Source: Vagococcus sp. CY52-2 (GTDB lineage: Bacteria > Bacillota > Bacilli > Lactobacillales > Vagococcaceae). From it: a DNA stretch of 64,000 nucleotides. The stretch spans positions 124,001-188,000 of the forward strand of contig NZ_CP093384.1 of assembly GCF_022655055.1 (NCBI RefSeq), given 5' to 3'. Below, piece after piece: positions 25,264 to 34,631 of the stretch. Each line of letters starts with the position of its first letter. Position 1 is the stretch's first letter. A program made the translations under genes and the position numbers. The notes under the pieces are model-generated. The model saw only the letters and a program-made list of their open reading frames with translations. It did no database searches and was not told the DNA's origin.

Positions 25264-26811
25264 TTGAAATTTAGTGAATTACAGTTAGAAAAAAGTTTAT
25301 TACAAGCTATCGAAAATATTGGGTTTGAGGAAGCAACACCTGTACAGAGTGCGACAATACCATTAGCGTTAGAAGGAAGAGATGTTATTGGTCAAGCTCA
25401 AACTGGTACTGGTAAAACAGCCGCTTTTGGGTTACCAATGTTAAATAAAATTGACTCTAATAGACCTGAGTTACAAGCATTAGTTATTGCACCAACACGT
25501 GAATTAGCTATTCAAACACAAGAAGAATTATACCGTTTAGGTAAAGAAAAAAAAGTTAAAGTTCAATCAGTTTATGGTGGGGCAGATATTGGTCGACAAA
25601 TTCGTGCGTTAAAAAACAAACCACATATTGTTGTGGGAACTCCTGGCCGTTTATTAGACCATATTAATCGTCGTACGTTGAAACTAGATACAGTGGAAAC
25701 TCTTGTATTAGATGAAGCTGATGAAATGTTAAATATGGGATTCTTAGATGATATCGAAGCCATCATCTCAAAAGTTCCAGCAGAACGCCAAACATTATTA
25801 TTCTCAGCAACAATGCCAGATTCAATCAAACGTATTGGGGTTAAATTCATGCAAGACCCTGAACATGTTCGTATCAAAGCAAAAGAAATGACAGCTAACC
25901 TAATTGATCAATATTACGTTCGTTGTAAAGAATTTGAGAAATTTGATATTATGACTCGTTTGTTTGATGTACAATCACCTGAGTTGACAATTGTTTTTGG
26001 CCGTACAAAACGTCGCGTCGATGAATTGGCTCGTGGACTTGAAATGCGTGGTTATAAAGCAGAAGGTATCCATGGAGACTTACCACAGCACAAACGTATG
26101 AGTATTTTAAAAGCCTTTAAAAATGGCGAATTAGATATCTTAGTTGCAACAGACGTCGCAGCTCGTGGATTAGATATTTCTGGTGTGAGTCATGTTTACA
26201 ACTATGATATTCCACAAGATCCAGAAAGTTATGTTCACCGTATCGGTCGTACAGGTCGTGCTGGCAAAGAAGGTATGTCAGTAACCTTTGTTACACCTAA
26301 TGAAATGGGTTATTTACATGTTATTGAAGACTTAACGAAAAAACGTATGACACCACTTCGTCCACCTTCTAAAAAAGAAGCAGTAGAAGGACAAATTGGT
26401 GCAGCGATTACTGAAATTAAAGATTTATTAGCAGCTAATGGCTTAGAAAAATATCAATTAGCAGCAAGTGATTTATTAGAAGACTACACAGCAGAAGATT
26501 TAGTGGCGTTGTTAATTAAACAAATTTCTAAAGATGATGCAGCTGAAGTCCCTGTAAAAATCACACCAGAACGCCCATTACCAAACCGTCGTGGTAATAA
26601 TAAAAATAGTGGCCGTGGTAAAGGTGGTAACTATAACCGTCGTAATAACAACAAAGGTGGCGGCCGTGGTGGCAAGGAACAATATAACAAGAAAAAACGT
26701 TATAACAATTCTGATGCACCTAAAAAAAATAATAACAACAAATCAAACAACAAACCTTCGCAGAAAAAAGATGGTGGCCGTGGATTTGTTATTCGTAACA
26801 ACGATAAATAA
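25264..26811 (+). CDS. cshA: CshA: DEAD-box RNA helicase
   Basis: 515 residues. Q motif [13 protein letters not shown], Walker [16 protein letters not shown] box [24 protein letters not shown] and [13 protein letters not shown] are all intact. The C-terminal extension (from about 430) is a basic Arg/Gly/Asn-rich tail that binds RNA. CshA unwinds mRNA and rRNA structure, associates with the RNA degradosome and ribosome assembly, and supports growth in the cold. The start is TTG at 25264 after AGGAGGAT. The TTG start and long AT-rich leader suggest translational control. A strong terminator follows. Confidence 0.95.
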   Translation: MKFSELQLEKSLLQAIENIGFEEATPVQSATIPLALEGRDVIGQAQTGTGKTAAFGLPMLNKIDSNRPELQALVIAPTRELAIQTQEELYRLGKEKKVKVQSVYGGADIGRQIRALKNKPHIVVGTPGRLLDHINRRTLKLDTVETLVLDEADEMLNMGFLDDIEAIISKVPAERQTLLFSATMPDSIKRIGVKFMQDPEHVRIKAKEMTANLIDQYYVRCKEFEKFDIMTRLFDVQSPELTIVFGRTKRRVDELARGLEMRGYKAEGIHGDLPQHKRMSILKAFKNGELDILVATDVAARGLDISGVSHVYNYDIPQDPESYVHRIGRTGRAGKEGMSVTFVTPNEMGYLHVIEDLTKKRMTPLRPPSKKEAVEGQIGAAITEIKDLLAANGLEKYQLAASDLLEDYTAEDLVALLIKQISKDDAAEVPVKITPERPLPNRRGNNKNSGRGKGGNYNRRNNNKGGGRGGKEQYNKKKRYNNSDAPKKNNNNKSNNKPSQKKDGGRGFVIRNNDK

Positions 26812-26812
26812 T

Positions 26813-26853
26813 AGTTATACCAATCTAATAAGATTAGATTGGTATTTTTTATT
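26813..26853 (+). terminator. Intrinsic terminator after cshA
   Basis: A perfect 13-bp stem, ATACCAATCTAAT (26817-26829) with ATTAGATTGGTAT (26833-26845), loop AAG, then Ts. Confidence 0.95.
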
Positions 26854-26929
26854 TGTAATAAAATGATTCTATTCGCTTTTTTGTTTTAATGTCGTTATAA
26901 TAACATTATCGTCAAAAGGGAGTGCTAAT

Positions 26930-27280
26930 ATGATTATGGGAATTGGTATAGATGCTGTAGAGCTATATCGCATAGAAGATATTATAAAGAATAATCCTAA
27001 ATTTATTTCCCGTGTGCTAACGTCTCGTGAGTTGGAAATTTTTGAAACGTTAAAAATAAAGAGACAAACAGAATTTCTAGGGGGTCGTTTTGCGTGTAAA
27101 GAAGCTTTCTCAAAAGCGTATGGGACAGGAATTGGAAAAGTAGGATTTCAAGATATTGAGGTGTTATCAGAAGAAAGTGGTCGACCAATAGTGTATCAGT
27201 CTATATTTGAAGGGCAGGTTCATGTGTCCATTACTCATACAGACAAAGTAGCCTTCGCTCAGATTATTTTAGAAAAATAA
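26930..27280 (+). CDS. acpS: AcpS: holo-[acyl-carrier-protein] synthase
   Basis: 116 residues, the normal size. It transfers phosphopantetheine from CoA to the serine of apo-ACP; the likely substrate is encoded at 47856. Motifs: GIGIDAVELYRIE (Mg-binding Asp) and GGRFACKEAFSKAYGTG (catalytic KEA). The ATG at 26930 follows GGGAG. A second ATG two codons later (MGIGID) is equally plausible. In many relatives alr follows acpS, but here a terminator and an opposing gene follow, so the usual acpS-alr pair is broken. Confidence 0.95.
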   Translation: MIMGIGIDAVELYRIEDIIKNNPKFISRVLTSRELEIFETLKIKRQTEFLGGRFACKEAFSKAYGTGIGKVGFQDIEVLSEESGRPIVYQSIFEGQVHVSITHTDKVAFAQIILEK

Positions 27281-27315
27281 AATAAACGAAACAATTGTTG
27301 TCGTTTCGCTTATTT
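27280..27315. terminator. Bidirectional terminator between acpS and the 127-aa gene
   Basis: AAATAAACGAAAC (27280-27292) pairs with GTTTCGCTTATTT (27303-27315) with one mismatch. AT-rich flanks serve both strands. Confidence 0.7.
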
Positions 27316-27693
27316 ACTAATTGATAAATTTTGAGAATGATTAGGGTGGATGATGGATATTTTCCTTATATAGTTAGCTGAAATCATACGGATTTCATTC
27401 GATTTTTGTAATTTAATGACTAAGGCATTGCGATTAATCGCATGTTGGTAAATTCTGCCAACGAGTGTTTCATAACTAGCTTGTGATGGCTCTTGATATT
27501 GAAGAACCACCAGACTCTTTTGAAGTATGGCTTTACTAATTTGTTGCTGGATAAGAGCTAAATGCTTTTCCTTTTCTGACTCATCATCTAAAAAAGAAGA
27601 AATAAATCTCTGTGATGAACGGGAGATAAAACGAGTAAACTTTTTGACATGATTTTCTTTATTAGGCTTTGTAGACGGTTGCTTTTTTATCAT
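27310..27693 (-). CDS. Hypothetical protein, 127 aa
   Basis: Not recognised. The first 35 residues are strongly basic (KKQPSTKPNKENHVKKF). A helical middle follows (about 40-65), then a strand-rich end (SLVVLQYQEP, LVGRIYQHAINRNALVIKL, RMISANYIRKISI) resembling a small beta-barrel. The combination of basic tail and barrel hints at nucleic-acid binding, but this is inference. The ATG follows AAAGGAGAATGACTG. It stands alone on the minus strand between acpS and the patatin gene. Confidence 0.7.
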   Translation of the reverse strand: MIKKQPSTKPNKENHVKKFTRFISRSSQRFISSFLDDESEKEKHLALIQQQISKAILQKSLVVLQYQEPSQASYETLVGRIYQHAINRNALVIKLQKSNEIRMISANYIRKISIIHPNHSQNLSISK

Positions 27694-27817
27694 CAGTCAT
27701 TCTCCTTTTAAGTCTTTCTTTCTCTTATTATACGGAGCAGAGATAGGTTAGTCAAACAAATAATAGTAGTGAAAACAGTGGGATATTTGTGAAAAAAAGT
27801 GAAAAGGTGGTGATATA

Positions 27818-29497
27818 ATGTTAAAAGAGTGGCTTCCATCAGATTTATATAAATTAAGTCGTTATCAAACTAAAGAGTGGTTACCATTTCAAAATAGTCA
27901 TAAAAAAGCATTAAAAGCACTTTATAAAAATAGTCTTTCATTGCGAGATGATTATCTAGTAGTTGGATGGTATAAAGGAAATCAATTATTGGCTGTATGT
28001 GATGGTGAAATTAAGGATAATGTTTTTTGTGTAACAAATATTGTAAGTACGTCCTATTTATTTGGATTTAGTGAATGTATGATGTTGCTTGATGAGATTG
28101 CCAAGAGTCGTCTTTTATCAGAAGTGTATTTACCTGATTTTTCGGATGTTTCATTGGTCAAAAATAAATTGTTAGATTTAGGTTTTGTTAGAAAAAATCA
28201 TCCCAAACCAGGGTATTATTATCACGTAAACTATCATACTGGAATTGTTTTAGGTGGTGGTGGTGCTAGAGGATCTTATCAAATAGGTGCATGGCGCGCG
28301 TTAAAAGAGTTAGGTGTTACCTATAGTATGATAAGTGGAACATCAGTAGGTGCATTAAATGGAGCGTTTATGGTACAAGGTAATTTAAATGACGCTGAAG
28401 ATATGTGGCGTGATATTGCGACGAATAAAATATTAAACTTATCGCTTAATGATAAAGAAAATAAAACAAGAGAAAACTTGATTCAAGGTGTCAAAAACCT
28501 TACTTTATCCGCACTAAAAGAAAACGGCACTGATAGCACACCTTTGTACCATATGATTGAAACGATGATTGATGAAGACCAAATGTTTGATCCAGATAAA
28601 AAACCAATTGATTTTTATTTTGTGATAACTCTTGCACCAAAAATGGAAGAGATAGTGAAGTCATTAAAAGATGTACCAAAGGATGAATTAAGTAAATGGC
28701 TATTAGCTACATCGTCATTTTACCCTGCGATGAGGGCATGTGAAATCAATGGACAGTATTATGTAGATGGTGGTTATCGTAATAATATACCTAAAGATAT
28801 CTTGCTTAATCATGGAGCAAAAGAATTAATTGTAATCGATGTGAAAGGACCGGGTGTTATTAAACCTGTAAAAATCCCTCGTGATATTTGCGAGATTACG
28901 ATTAGTAGTAAATGGGGATTAGGCACGGTATTATTGTTTGATAAAGAACGAGCTATTTGGAATATGCAACTAGGCTATTTGGATACAATGAGAACTTTCC
29001 ACCGATATGAGGGAAATTGGTATGCTCTAGAACCAAATAATTATAAAAAAGAAGCGGTGAAATTAACTAAACATTTTTTAATGTACCTTAAATCACAAGA
29101 AGCCATTAAACAGTTAGGTAAGAAAGTAACTCCTCGATGGATGGTTCAACATCATGTTCAACCAGAATTATTTAGCATTTATTTGTTAGAAGAGACTGCC
29201 CGTATATTATCGGTAGATCCTTCAAGAGTATATACTATAGATGAATTATCAGATGAAATTGTCACAGTATTTAATGAGAAAAATGATGACGTCAACGATC
29301 AAATGCTTTTATCACTTAGTGAATGGTTAGCAGATTATGTGAAACAAACTGTCCCACTGTCTGAAAAAACTGTTTTGACATATAATTATCATTTGATTGA
29401 AACAAAAGTAGAAATAATTGGTAGGCTATTTGATATTAGTTGGAAACCAGTCTTACAAGCGTTATTTATTCATTTTTTAAAGGAGAGAAAAATATGA
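27818..29497 (+). CDS. Patatin-like phospholipase with N-terminal extension
   Basis: 559 residues. The patatin core begins near 140 with the oxyanion loop VLGGGGARGSYQIG. The nucleophile is S176 in GTSVG and the catalytic Asp is D317 in DGGYRNN, so the Ser-Asp dyad is intact. Such enzymes hydrolyse acyl chains from lipids. The first 140 residues are an added domain (VVGWYKGNQLLAVCDGEI ... LVKNKLLDLGFVRKN) with a look of a degenerate GNAT fold, which is inference. About 230 residues after the core are unassigned. There is no signal peptide, so it is cytoplasmic or peripheral. Its stop overlaps the ydbC start (ATGA), so the two are translationally coupled. Confidence 0.8.
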   Translation: MLKEWLPSDLYKLSRYQTKEWLPFQNSHKKALKALYKNSLSLRDDYLVVGWYKGNQLLAVCDGEIKDNVFCVTNIVSTSYLFGFSECMMLLDEIAKSRLLSEVYLPDFSDVSLVKNKLLDLGFVRKNHPKPGYYYHVNYHTGIVLGGGGARGSYQIGAWRALKELGVTYSMISGTSVGALNGAFMVQGNLNDAEDMWRDIATNKILNLSLNDKENKTRENLIQGVKNLTLSALKENGTDSTPLYHMIETMIDEDQMFDPDKKPIDFYFVITLAPKMEEIVKSLKDVPKDELSKWLLATSSFYPAMRACEINGQYYVDGGYRNNIPKDILLNHGAKELIVIDVKGPGVIKPVKIPRDICEITISSKWGLGTVLLFDKERAIWNMQLGYLDTMRTFHRYEGNWYALEPNNYKKEAVKLTKHFLMYLKSQEAIKQLGKKVTPRWMVQHHVQPELFSIYLLEETARILSVDPSRVYTIDELSDEIVTVFNEKNDDVNDQMLLSLSEWLADYVKQTVPLSEKTVLTYNYHLIETKVEIIGRLFDISWKPVLQALFIHFLKERKI

Positions 29498-29712
29498 GTC
29501 AAGAATTTTCTTATGAAATTTTGGAAGAAATTGCCGTATTATCTGAAAATAATAAAGGATGGACAAAAGAATTAAATCTTATTAGCTGGAATAATCGACC
29601 AGCAAAATTTGATTTACGTGATTGGGCGCCCAATCATGAAAAAATGGGAAAAGGCATAACGTTAACTAACGAAGAGTTTGCTGTATTAAAAGAAACTCTA
29701 ACTAACATGTAG
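29494..29712 (+). CDS. ydbC: YdbC family, PC4-like ssDNA-binding protein
   Basis: 72 residues from the ATG at 29494, which overlaps the patatin stop and follows AAAGGAGAG. The sequence (FSYEILEEIAVLSEN, GWTKELNLISWN, KFDLRDWAPNHEKMGKGITL) matches the lactococcal YdbC family. This is a bacterial homologue of the eukaryotic coactivator PC4 that binds single-stranded DNA as a dimer. KFDLRDW is the family hallmark strand. Its cellular role in Firmicutes is not settled. Coupling to a patatin-like gene is unexpected. Confidence 0.85.
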   Translation: MSQEFSYEILEEIAVLSENNKGWTKELNLISWNNRPAKFDLRDWAPNHEKMGKGITLTNEEFAVLKETLTNM

Positions 29713-29721
29713 GGGTAAAAT

Positions 29722-30609
29722 ATGAAGAGTATGACAGGCTATGGGCATGGAGAATGTCAAAGAGAAGATTATCAGATAGTGGTTGAGATAAAATCAGTCA
29801 ACCACCGTTTTTTAGATACACAAGTTCGTTTACCAAGAGAGTACAATCATCTTGAAATGGAGATGAAAAAAGTACTAAAAAATAAATTATCTAGAGGAAG
29901 AGTAGAATGCTTCATCACTTTAACAAAAGAAAGCTCATCTTCTAAGGAGTTAATGATTAATTGGCCTGTATTAGATAGATTAGTTCAGGATTTAGGTGAT
30001 GCTGAATTTCATCGTTATAAAAAGCAACCATTTTCTGCTGAGCGATTTTTAGAAGGAGGAATATTACATCCTGCATTAATTGAGGTAGTAGAAAAAAATG
30101 ATGCGACAAGTGATATTGAAGTAGATTTATTGGCAGTATTTAAGCAAGCGTTAGAAGCACTAAATGGAAGTAGACAAACTGAAGGAGAGGGAATTCAATC
30201 CTTTTTTTATGAATATGTCAACTTAATTAACCAAGAGATATCAATGATATCAAAAAAAACAGAGACCATAAAACAAGAACATTACGATAAACTGAAACAA
30301 AAAATGACTAGTTTGATGGAAGATATTCCTATTGATGAGTCTAGGTTGTTAAGTGAAGTGGCTATTTTAATTGATAAGGGAGATATATCTGAAGAGTTGG
30401 ATAGATTAAGTGTACATGTGAATGCCATGATGCAATTACTTAAAAAGAATGGTCCCGTTGGTAAAGAACTAGATTTTTTAATTCAAGAGATGAATCGAGA
30501 AGTCAATACAATTGGATCAAAGTCAACTAATTTAGATGTTAAATCTAGTGTGATTCAATTGAAAACGTTGATTGAACAAATTAGAGAACAAGTTCAAAAT
30601 ATTGAATAA
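29722..30609 (+). CDS. yicC: YicC family endoribonuclease
   Basis: 295 residues, full length. The N-terminal MKSMTGYGHGE and SVNHRFLDTQVRLPRE are highly conserved in YicC/YloC. The C-terminal DUF1732 part has FLIQEMNREVNTIGSKST. YicC proteins are stress-linked endoribonucleases that affect small-RNA turnover. In Firmicutes the gene precedes gmk and rpoZ, as here. It lies 9 bases after ydbC. A separate promoter for gmk follows. Confidence 0.9.
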   Translation: MKSMTGYGHGECQREDYQIVVEIKSVNHRFLDTQVRLPREYNHLEMEMKKVLKNKLSRGRVECFITLTKESSSSKELMINWPVLDRLVQDLGDAEFHRYKKQPFSAERFLEGGILHPALIEVVEKNDATSDIEVDLLAVFKQALEALNGSRQTEGEGIQSFFYEYVNLINQEISMISKKTETIKQEHYDKLKQKMTSLMEDIPIDESRLLSEVAILIDKGDISEELDRLSVHVNAMMQLLKKNGPVGKELDFLIQEMNREVNTIGSKSTNLDVKSSVIQLKTLIEQIREQVQNIE

Positions 30610-30632
30610 TTGATAAAAATTATCATAGACAC

Positions 30633-30661
30633 TTGCAAAAATATTCTCTAGGGTGCATTAT
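30633..30661 (+). promoter_or_regulatory. Promoter of gmk
   Basis: TTGCAA (30633-30638), 17 bases, then CATTAT (30656-30661), about 40 bases before the gmk ATG. Confidence 0.55.
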
Positions 30662-30702
30662 AGAAGGTAAACTAAGAAAATTGTAAGTGAGAGGACGACA
30701 CG

Positions 30703-31317
30703 ATGTCAGAACGAGGGTTACTAATTGTATTATCAGGTCCATCCGGTGTTGGAAAAGGGACAGTTAGAAAGGCGTTATTTGAAAAAGATGACAATCAATT
30801 TGAGTATTCTATTTCAATGACAACACGCCAAATGCGTCAAGGTGAAGTGGAAGGTGTAGATTATTTCTTTCGATCAAAAGAAGAATTTGAGCAATTAATA
30901 TCTGAAGGAAAAATGTTAGAATATGCCGAGTATGTTGGTAATTATTATGGTACGCCATTAGATTATGTTAATCAGACATTAGATGAAGGCAAAGATGTCT
31001 TTTTAGAAATTGAAGTGCAAGGAGCCATGAAAGTCAAAGAAAAAATGCCAGATGGTGTCTTTATTTTTTTAACCCCTCCAGATTTTAGTGAATTAAAAGC
31101 ACGAATCGTTAATCGTGGAACAGATGCGTTATCAGTGATAGAAAAGCGTATGTCGAAAGCAAAAGAAGAAATTGAAATGATGCGTCATTATGACTATGCT
31201 GTAGTCAACGATGAGGTTGAATTAGCAGTACAACGGATTAAAAAAATTATCGAAAGCGAACATTACCGTGTAGATCACGTGATTGATCGCTATGAAAATA
31301 TGTTAAAGGAGTTATAA
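30703..31317 (+). CDS. gmk: Guanylate kinase
   Basis: 204 residues, normal length. It phosphorylates GMP to GDP with ATP. The P-loop [12 protein letters not shown] lies near residue 10, followed by the GMP-binding [19 protein letters not shown] and [16 protein letters not shown]. It starts at ATG after GAGAGGACG. rpoZ follows after three bases, the standard Firmicutes pair linking nucleotide supply and RNA polymerase. Guanylate kinase is inhibited by (p)ppGpp in many Firmicutes, a known family property. Confidence 0.97.
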   Translation: MSERGLLIVLSGPSGVGKGTVRKALFEKDDNQFEYSISMTTRQMRQGEVEGVDYFFRSKEEFEQLISEGKMLEYAEYVGNYYGTPLDYVNQTLDEGKDVFLEIEVQGAMKVKEKMPDGVFIFLTPPDFSELKARIVNRGTDALSVIEKRMSKAKEEIEMMRHYDYAVVNDEVELAVQRIKKIIESEHYRVDHVIDRYENMLKEL

Positions 31318-31320
31318 ACT

Positions 31321-31629
31321 ATGTTATATCCATCAATAGATTCATTATTAGAGCAAGTCGATTCAAAATATTCATTGGTTATTTTAGCAAGTAAGAGAGC
31401 TCATGAATTAGACGAAGGTGCGCAACCAATGATTGAACCAGATAAATTTGTCTCTGTCAAAAATGTCGGTCGTGCTCTTGAAGAAATCGCTGTAGGAGAT
31501 GTGGTTATTGACCCAAATCCAGAGCTAAAAAGAGAATTACTTAGAAGACAAGAAGAAGAGAAAAAAGCATTAAAACGCCGTGAACATCAAGAACTTGAAG
31601 CACGTATCCAATTTGAGAAAAAAATGTAA
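31321..31629 (+). CDS. rpoZ: RNA polymerase omega subunit
   Basis: 102 residues. The N-terminal [28 protein letters not shown] contacts beta-prime and is conserved (read in two parts: [28 protein letters not shown]). The tail is charged and helical. Omega helps assemble and stabilise RNA polymerase. Three bases separate it from gmk. A terminator follows, so priA is transcribed separately. Confidence 0.95.
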   Translation: MLYPSIDSLLEQVDSKYSLVILASKRAHELDEGAQPMIEPDKFVSVKNVGRALEEIAVGDVVIDPNPELKRELLRRQEEEKKALKRREHQELEARIQFEKKM

Positions 31630-31634
31630 CATAT

Positions 31635-31667
31635 AAAACCTAAGAGATAGACCTCTTGGGTTTTTTT
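31635..31667 (+). terminator. Intrinsic terminator after rpoZ
   Basis: AACCTAAGAG pairs with CTCTTGGGTT (one G-U) around loop ATAGAC, followed by Ts. Confidence 0.85.
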
Positions 31668-31701
31668 ATTCGAGTAGAATGCAAAAAAAGAAGGTGAAGA
31701 A

Positions 31702-34116
31702 ATGCCCAAAATAGCACATGTGATAGTTGATGTTCCAACGATGCAAACAGATCAACCTTTTACTTATTTAATTCCAAATGATATGGAAGAAGCCATTGAA
31801 GTAGGTGTGAGAGTCGATGTGCCATTTGGTAATGGAAATCGTCGAATACAAGGTTTTGTTGTTGATATAGAAAGTGAAAAAGAGGTAGATAACTTAAAAC
31901 CAATAAAAGCTGTTTTAGATTTACACCCTGTAGTGAATGATGAGTTGTTGCTCTTGGCTGAAGAAATGGCAAAGACGACTTTTTCATTTAAAATTACGTG
32001 TCTTCAAACGATGTTACCCAGTGTGATGCGTTCAACTTACAAAAAATGGTTAGTATCAGTGGGAGATATCCCGACTCATATTGAAGAAGAGGTGTTTTTA
32101 GGATTAGCAGAGCGTGATTGGGAAGAAATAAAGGATACCCCTTATTTGTCCGAGCTACATCGTTTGAGGCAAGAGGGAGCAGTTGATATTCGTTATGAAG
32201 TGACAACCAAAAATAAAGTTAAAACGATGAAAGTTGTGCAAGCAAACTTACCCAAAGAAACACTGCAAGACATTCAAACGCACATTAGGAAAAATGCTCA
32301 TCAAAAACACAAATTATTAGATTTGTTTATTTCTGAACAAACCGGTGAATTCTCAGTAAAAGAATTAGTTGAGCATTATGACTTATCCAGACAAGTGATT
32401 AAAGAAGCAGTGGAATTAGGTTGGTTAGTACAAGATGAACGAGAAGTTTACCGAGATCCATATAAAAATCGGTTGTTTCAACAAGATGACGCATTGGTAT
32501 TAAATAAAGAGCAACAAGTTGCTTTAGATGCTGTCAGCCAATCTGTTTCAGATCATCAAAATGATGTGTTCTTATTAGAAGGCATTACAGGTAGTGGAAA
32601 AACTGAAGTTTATTTACAGGCTATTTCCCATGTATTGGAAGAAGGAAAAACAGCTATTATGCTTGTTCCAGAAATCTCCCTAACTCCTCAAACCGTAACA
32701 CGATTTAAACGACGCTTTGGAGATAAAGTCGCAGTGTTACATAGCGGCTTGTCTCAAGGTGAAAAATACGATGAGTGGCGAAAAATTGAGCGTAAAGAAG
32801 CACAAGTCGTCGTTGGGGCTAGGTCAGCTGTTTTTGCTCCACTAGAAAATATCGGGTTAATTATTATTGATGAGGAACATGAAACAAGTTATAAACAAGA
32901 TGAATCACCGAGGTATCATGCTAGAAACTTAGCAATTTGGCGAGGAGAGTATCATCGCTGTCCAGTGTTACTTGGAAGTGCGACGCCATCTTTAGAATCA
33001 CGAGCAAGGGCACAAAAAAATGTGTATCACTTGTTGCAGTTAACCAAACGAGCTTCGGATAATGCTATTTTACCAACTGTATCAGTGGTAGACATGCGAC
33101 GTGAGTTGAAACAAGGTGTCACAGGTAGTTTTTCAACATCTTTATTAAATGAATTGACTGAGCGTCTAGAGAAAAAAGAGCAGTCGGTCTTGATGTTAAA
33201 TCGTCGTGGGTATTCTTCCTTTATGATGTGTCGAGATTGTGGTTACGTGTTGCCTTGTCCAAACTGTGATATCTCATTAACGCTTCACATGGATACAAAA
33301 TCAATGAAGTGTCATTATTGCGGCCATGAAGAAGGTATTCCACAATGTTGCCCAATTTGTGATAGTAAAAAAATTCGTTATTATGGAACAGGGACACAAA
33401 AAGTCGAAGAAGAATTGCAACAATTATTACCAGATGCTAGAATTTTGCGCATGGATGTTGATACAACACGTAAAAAAGGAAGTCACGAACGATTATTACA
33501 AAAATTCGAAGCCAAAGAAGCAGATATTTTACTTGGCACACAAATGATAGCAAAAGGGCTCGATTTTCCAAATGTGACATTAGTTGGTGTGTTAAACGCA
33601 GATACAGCATTAAATCTACCTGATTTTCGTTCAAGTGAGCGGACGTTTCAGTTATTAACACAAGTAAGTGGTCGTGCCGGACGTGGAGAAAAACTAGGTC
33701 AAGTGATTATTCAAACCTTTAACCCAGAACATTACGCGATTACTTTAGCAAAAAATCAGCATTACGAAGCATTTTATCAGCATGAGATGAATTTGCGAAG
33801 ACAAGGGAAATACCCACCTTACTATTACACCGTACAACTTGTGGTGAGCCATGAAGAAGAGCTTCAAGCAGCAAAAAAAATGCACGAGATAGCAAATAAA
33901 ATCAAACAAGCCTTAACCCCACAAGCCGTCATTTTAGGTCCAACACCAAAACCAATGGCAAGGATGAATCGTCGTTACTTTTATCAAACGGTGATAAAAT
34001 ATCGATTTGAAGAAAATTTAGGGCGAGTACTAGAAGAAATATTACAAGAGAGTCAAAAAGATATTAGAAGCGGCTTGCGCGTTAGTATCGATATGGAACC
34101 ACAGCATTTTATTTAG
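31702..34116 (+). CDS. priA: PriA: primosomal replication-restart helicase
   Basis: 804 residues, standard size. Order: N-terminal DNA 3'-end-binding domain, Walker A GITGSGKTE, DEEH box IIIDEEHETS, then zinc-binding cysteines (CRDCGYVLPCPNCD, CHYCGH, CCPICDS) inserted in the helicase core, and AGRAGRGEK motif VI. PriA rebuilds the replisome at collapsed forks, acting with RecG at the same structures. It is first in the conserved block priA-def-fmt-rsmB-stp-prkC. Start ATG 31702 follows AAGGTGAAG. Confidence 0.97.
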   Translation: MPKIAHVIVDVPTMQTDQPFTYLIPNDMEEAIEVGVRVDVPFGNGNRRIQGFVVDIESEKEVDNLKPIKAVLDLHPVVNDELLLLAEEMAKTTFSFKITCLQTMLPSVMRSTYKKWLVSVGDIPTHIEEEVFLGLAERDWEEIKDTPYLSELHRLRQEGAVDIRYEVTTKNKVKTMKVVQANLPKETLQDIQTHIRKNAHQKHKLLDLFISEQTGEFSVKELVEHYDLSRQVIKEAVELGWLVQDEREVYRDPYKNRLFQQDDALVLNKEQQVALDAVSQSVSDHQNDVFLLEGITGSGKTEVYLQAISHVLEEGKTAIMLVPEISLTPQTVTRFKRRFGDKVAVLHSGLSQGEKYDEWRKIERKEAQVVVGARSAVFAPLENIGLIIIDEEHETSYKQDESPRYHARNLAIWRGEYHRCPVLLGSATPSLESRARAQKNVYHLLQLTKRASDNAILPTVSVVDMRRELKQGVTGSFSTSLLNELTERLEKKEQSVLMLNRRGYSSFMMCRDCGYVLPCPNCDISLTLHMDTKSMKCHYCGHEEGIPQCCPICDSKKIRYYGTGTQKVEEELQQLLPDARILRMDVDTTRKKGSHERLLQKFEAKEADILLGTQMIAKGLDFPNVTLVGVLNADTALNLPDFRSSERTFQLLTQVSGRAGRGEKLGQVIIQTFNPEHYAITLAKNQHYEAFYQHEMNLRRQGKYPPYYYTVQLVVSHEEELQAAKKMHEIANKIKQALTPQAVILGPTPKPMARMNRRYFYQTVIKYRFEENLGRVLEEILQESQKDIRSGLRVSIDMEPQHFI

Positions 34117-34139
34117 TGCTTAAAATAAAGGAGTTTGAC

Positions 34140-34631
34140 ATGAGAGACATAATAAAATATCCTAACACTGTATTAACTACCCCGACAAAAAAAGTGACAG
34201 AAATTGATGATGAGTTGATAGATTTATTAGATGAAATGCATGCCATTATGCTTGAAAAGGATGGAATAGGACTTGCAGCTAACCAAGTTGGCGTGTCATC
34301 TCGAGTGGCTATTGTCCATATAGATGACGAATCAGGTATCTTTGAGATGATTAATCCAGAAATTATAAAAAAATCAGGAAAAACCATCGATGTCGAAGGG
34401 TGTTTAAGCTTTCCGGAAGTTTATGGAACAGTGGAGAGATTTGATGATATTACAGTGAGATTTGTTGACAGAGAAGGATATGAAGTTGAGGTTGAGGCCT
34501 CAGATTATTTATCGCGTGTGATGCAGCATGAGATAGAACATTTGGATGGTGGGCTATTTATTGATAAAATAATAAAAAGGCTATCACCAGATGAATTAAT
34601 TGATTACATGGAGGAACATGGTTATGACTAA
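34140..34631 (+). CDS. def: Peptide deformylase
   Basis: 163 residues. Removes the N-formyl group from nascent proteins. All three motifs are present: GIGLAANQVG, EGCLSFPE (metal-binding Cys) and QHEIEHLDGG (two His and catalytic Glu). The ATG at 34140 is chosen for its AAAGGAG. A GTG at 34116 in the same frame overlaps the priA stop and lacks one. The gene overlaps fmt by eight bases. The pair def-fmt removes and adds the formyl group respectively. Confidence 0.97.
   Translation: MRDIIKYPNTVLTTPTKKVTEIDDELIDLLDEMHAIMLEKDGIGLAANQVGVSSRVAIVHIDDESGIFEMINPEIIKKSGKTIDVEGCLSFPEVYGTVERFDDITVRFVDREGYEVEVEASDYLSRVMQHEIEHLDGGLFIDKIIKRLSPDELIDYMEEHGYD

Noticed and set aside
27818-29712. CBASS-type anti-phage operon
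   Set aside because: The patatin-like gene has no cyclase, ubiquitin-like or sensor gene beside it; the neighbours are ydbC, yicC and gmk.
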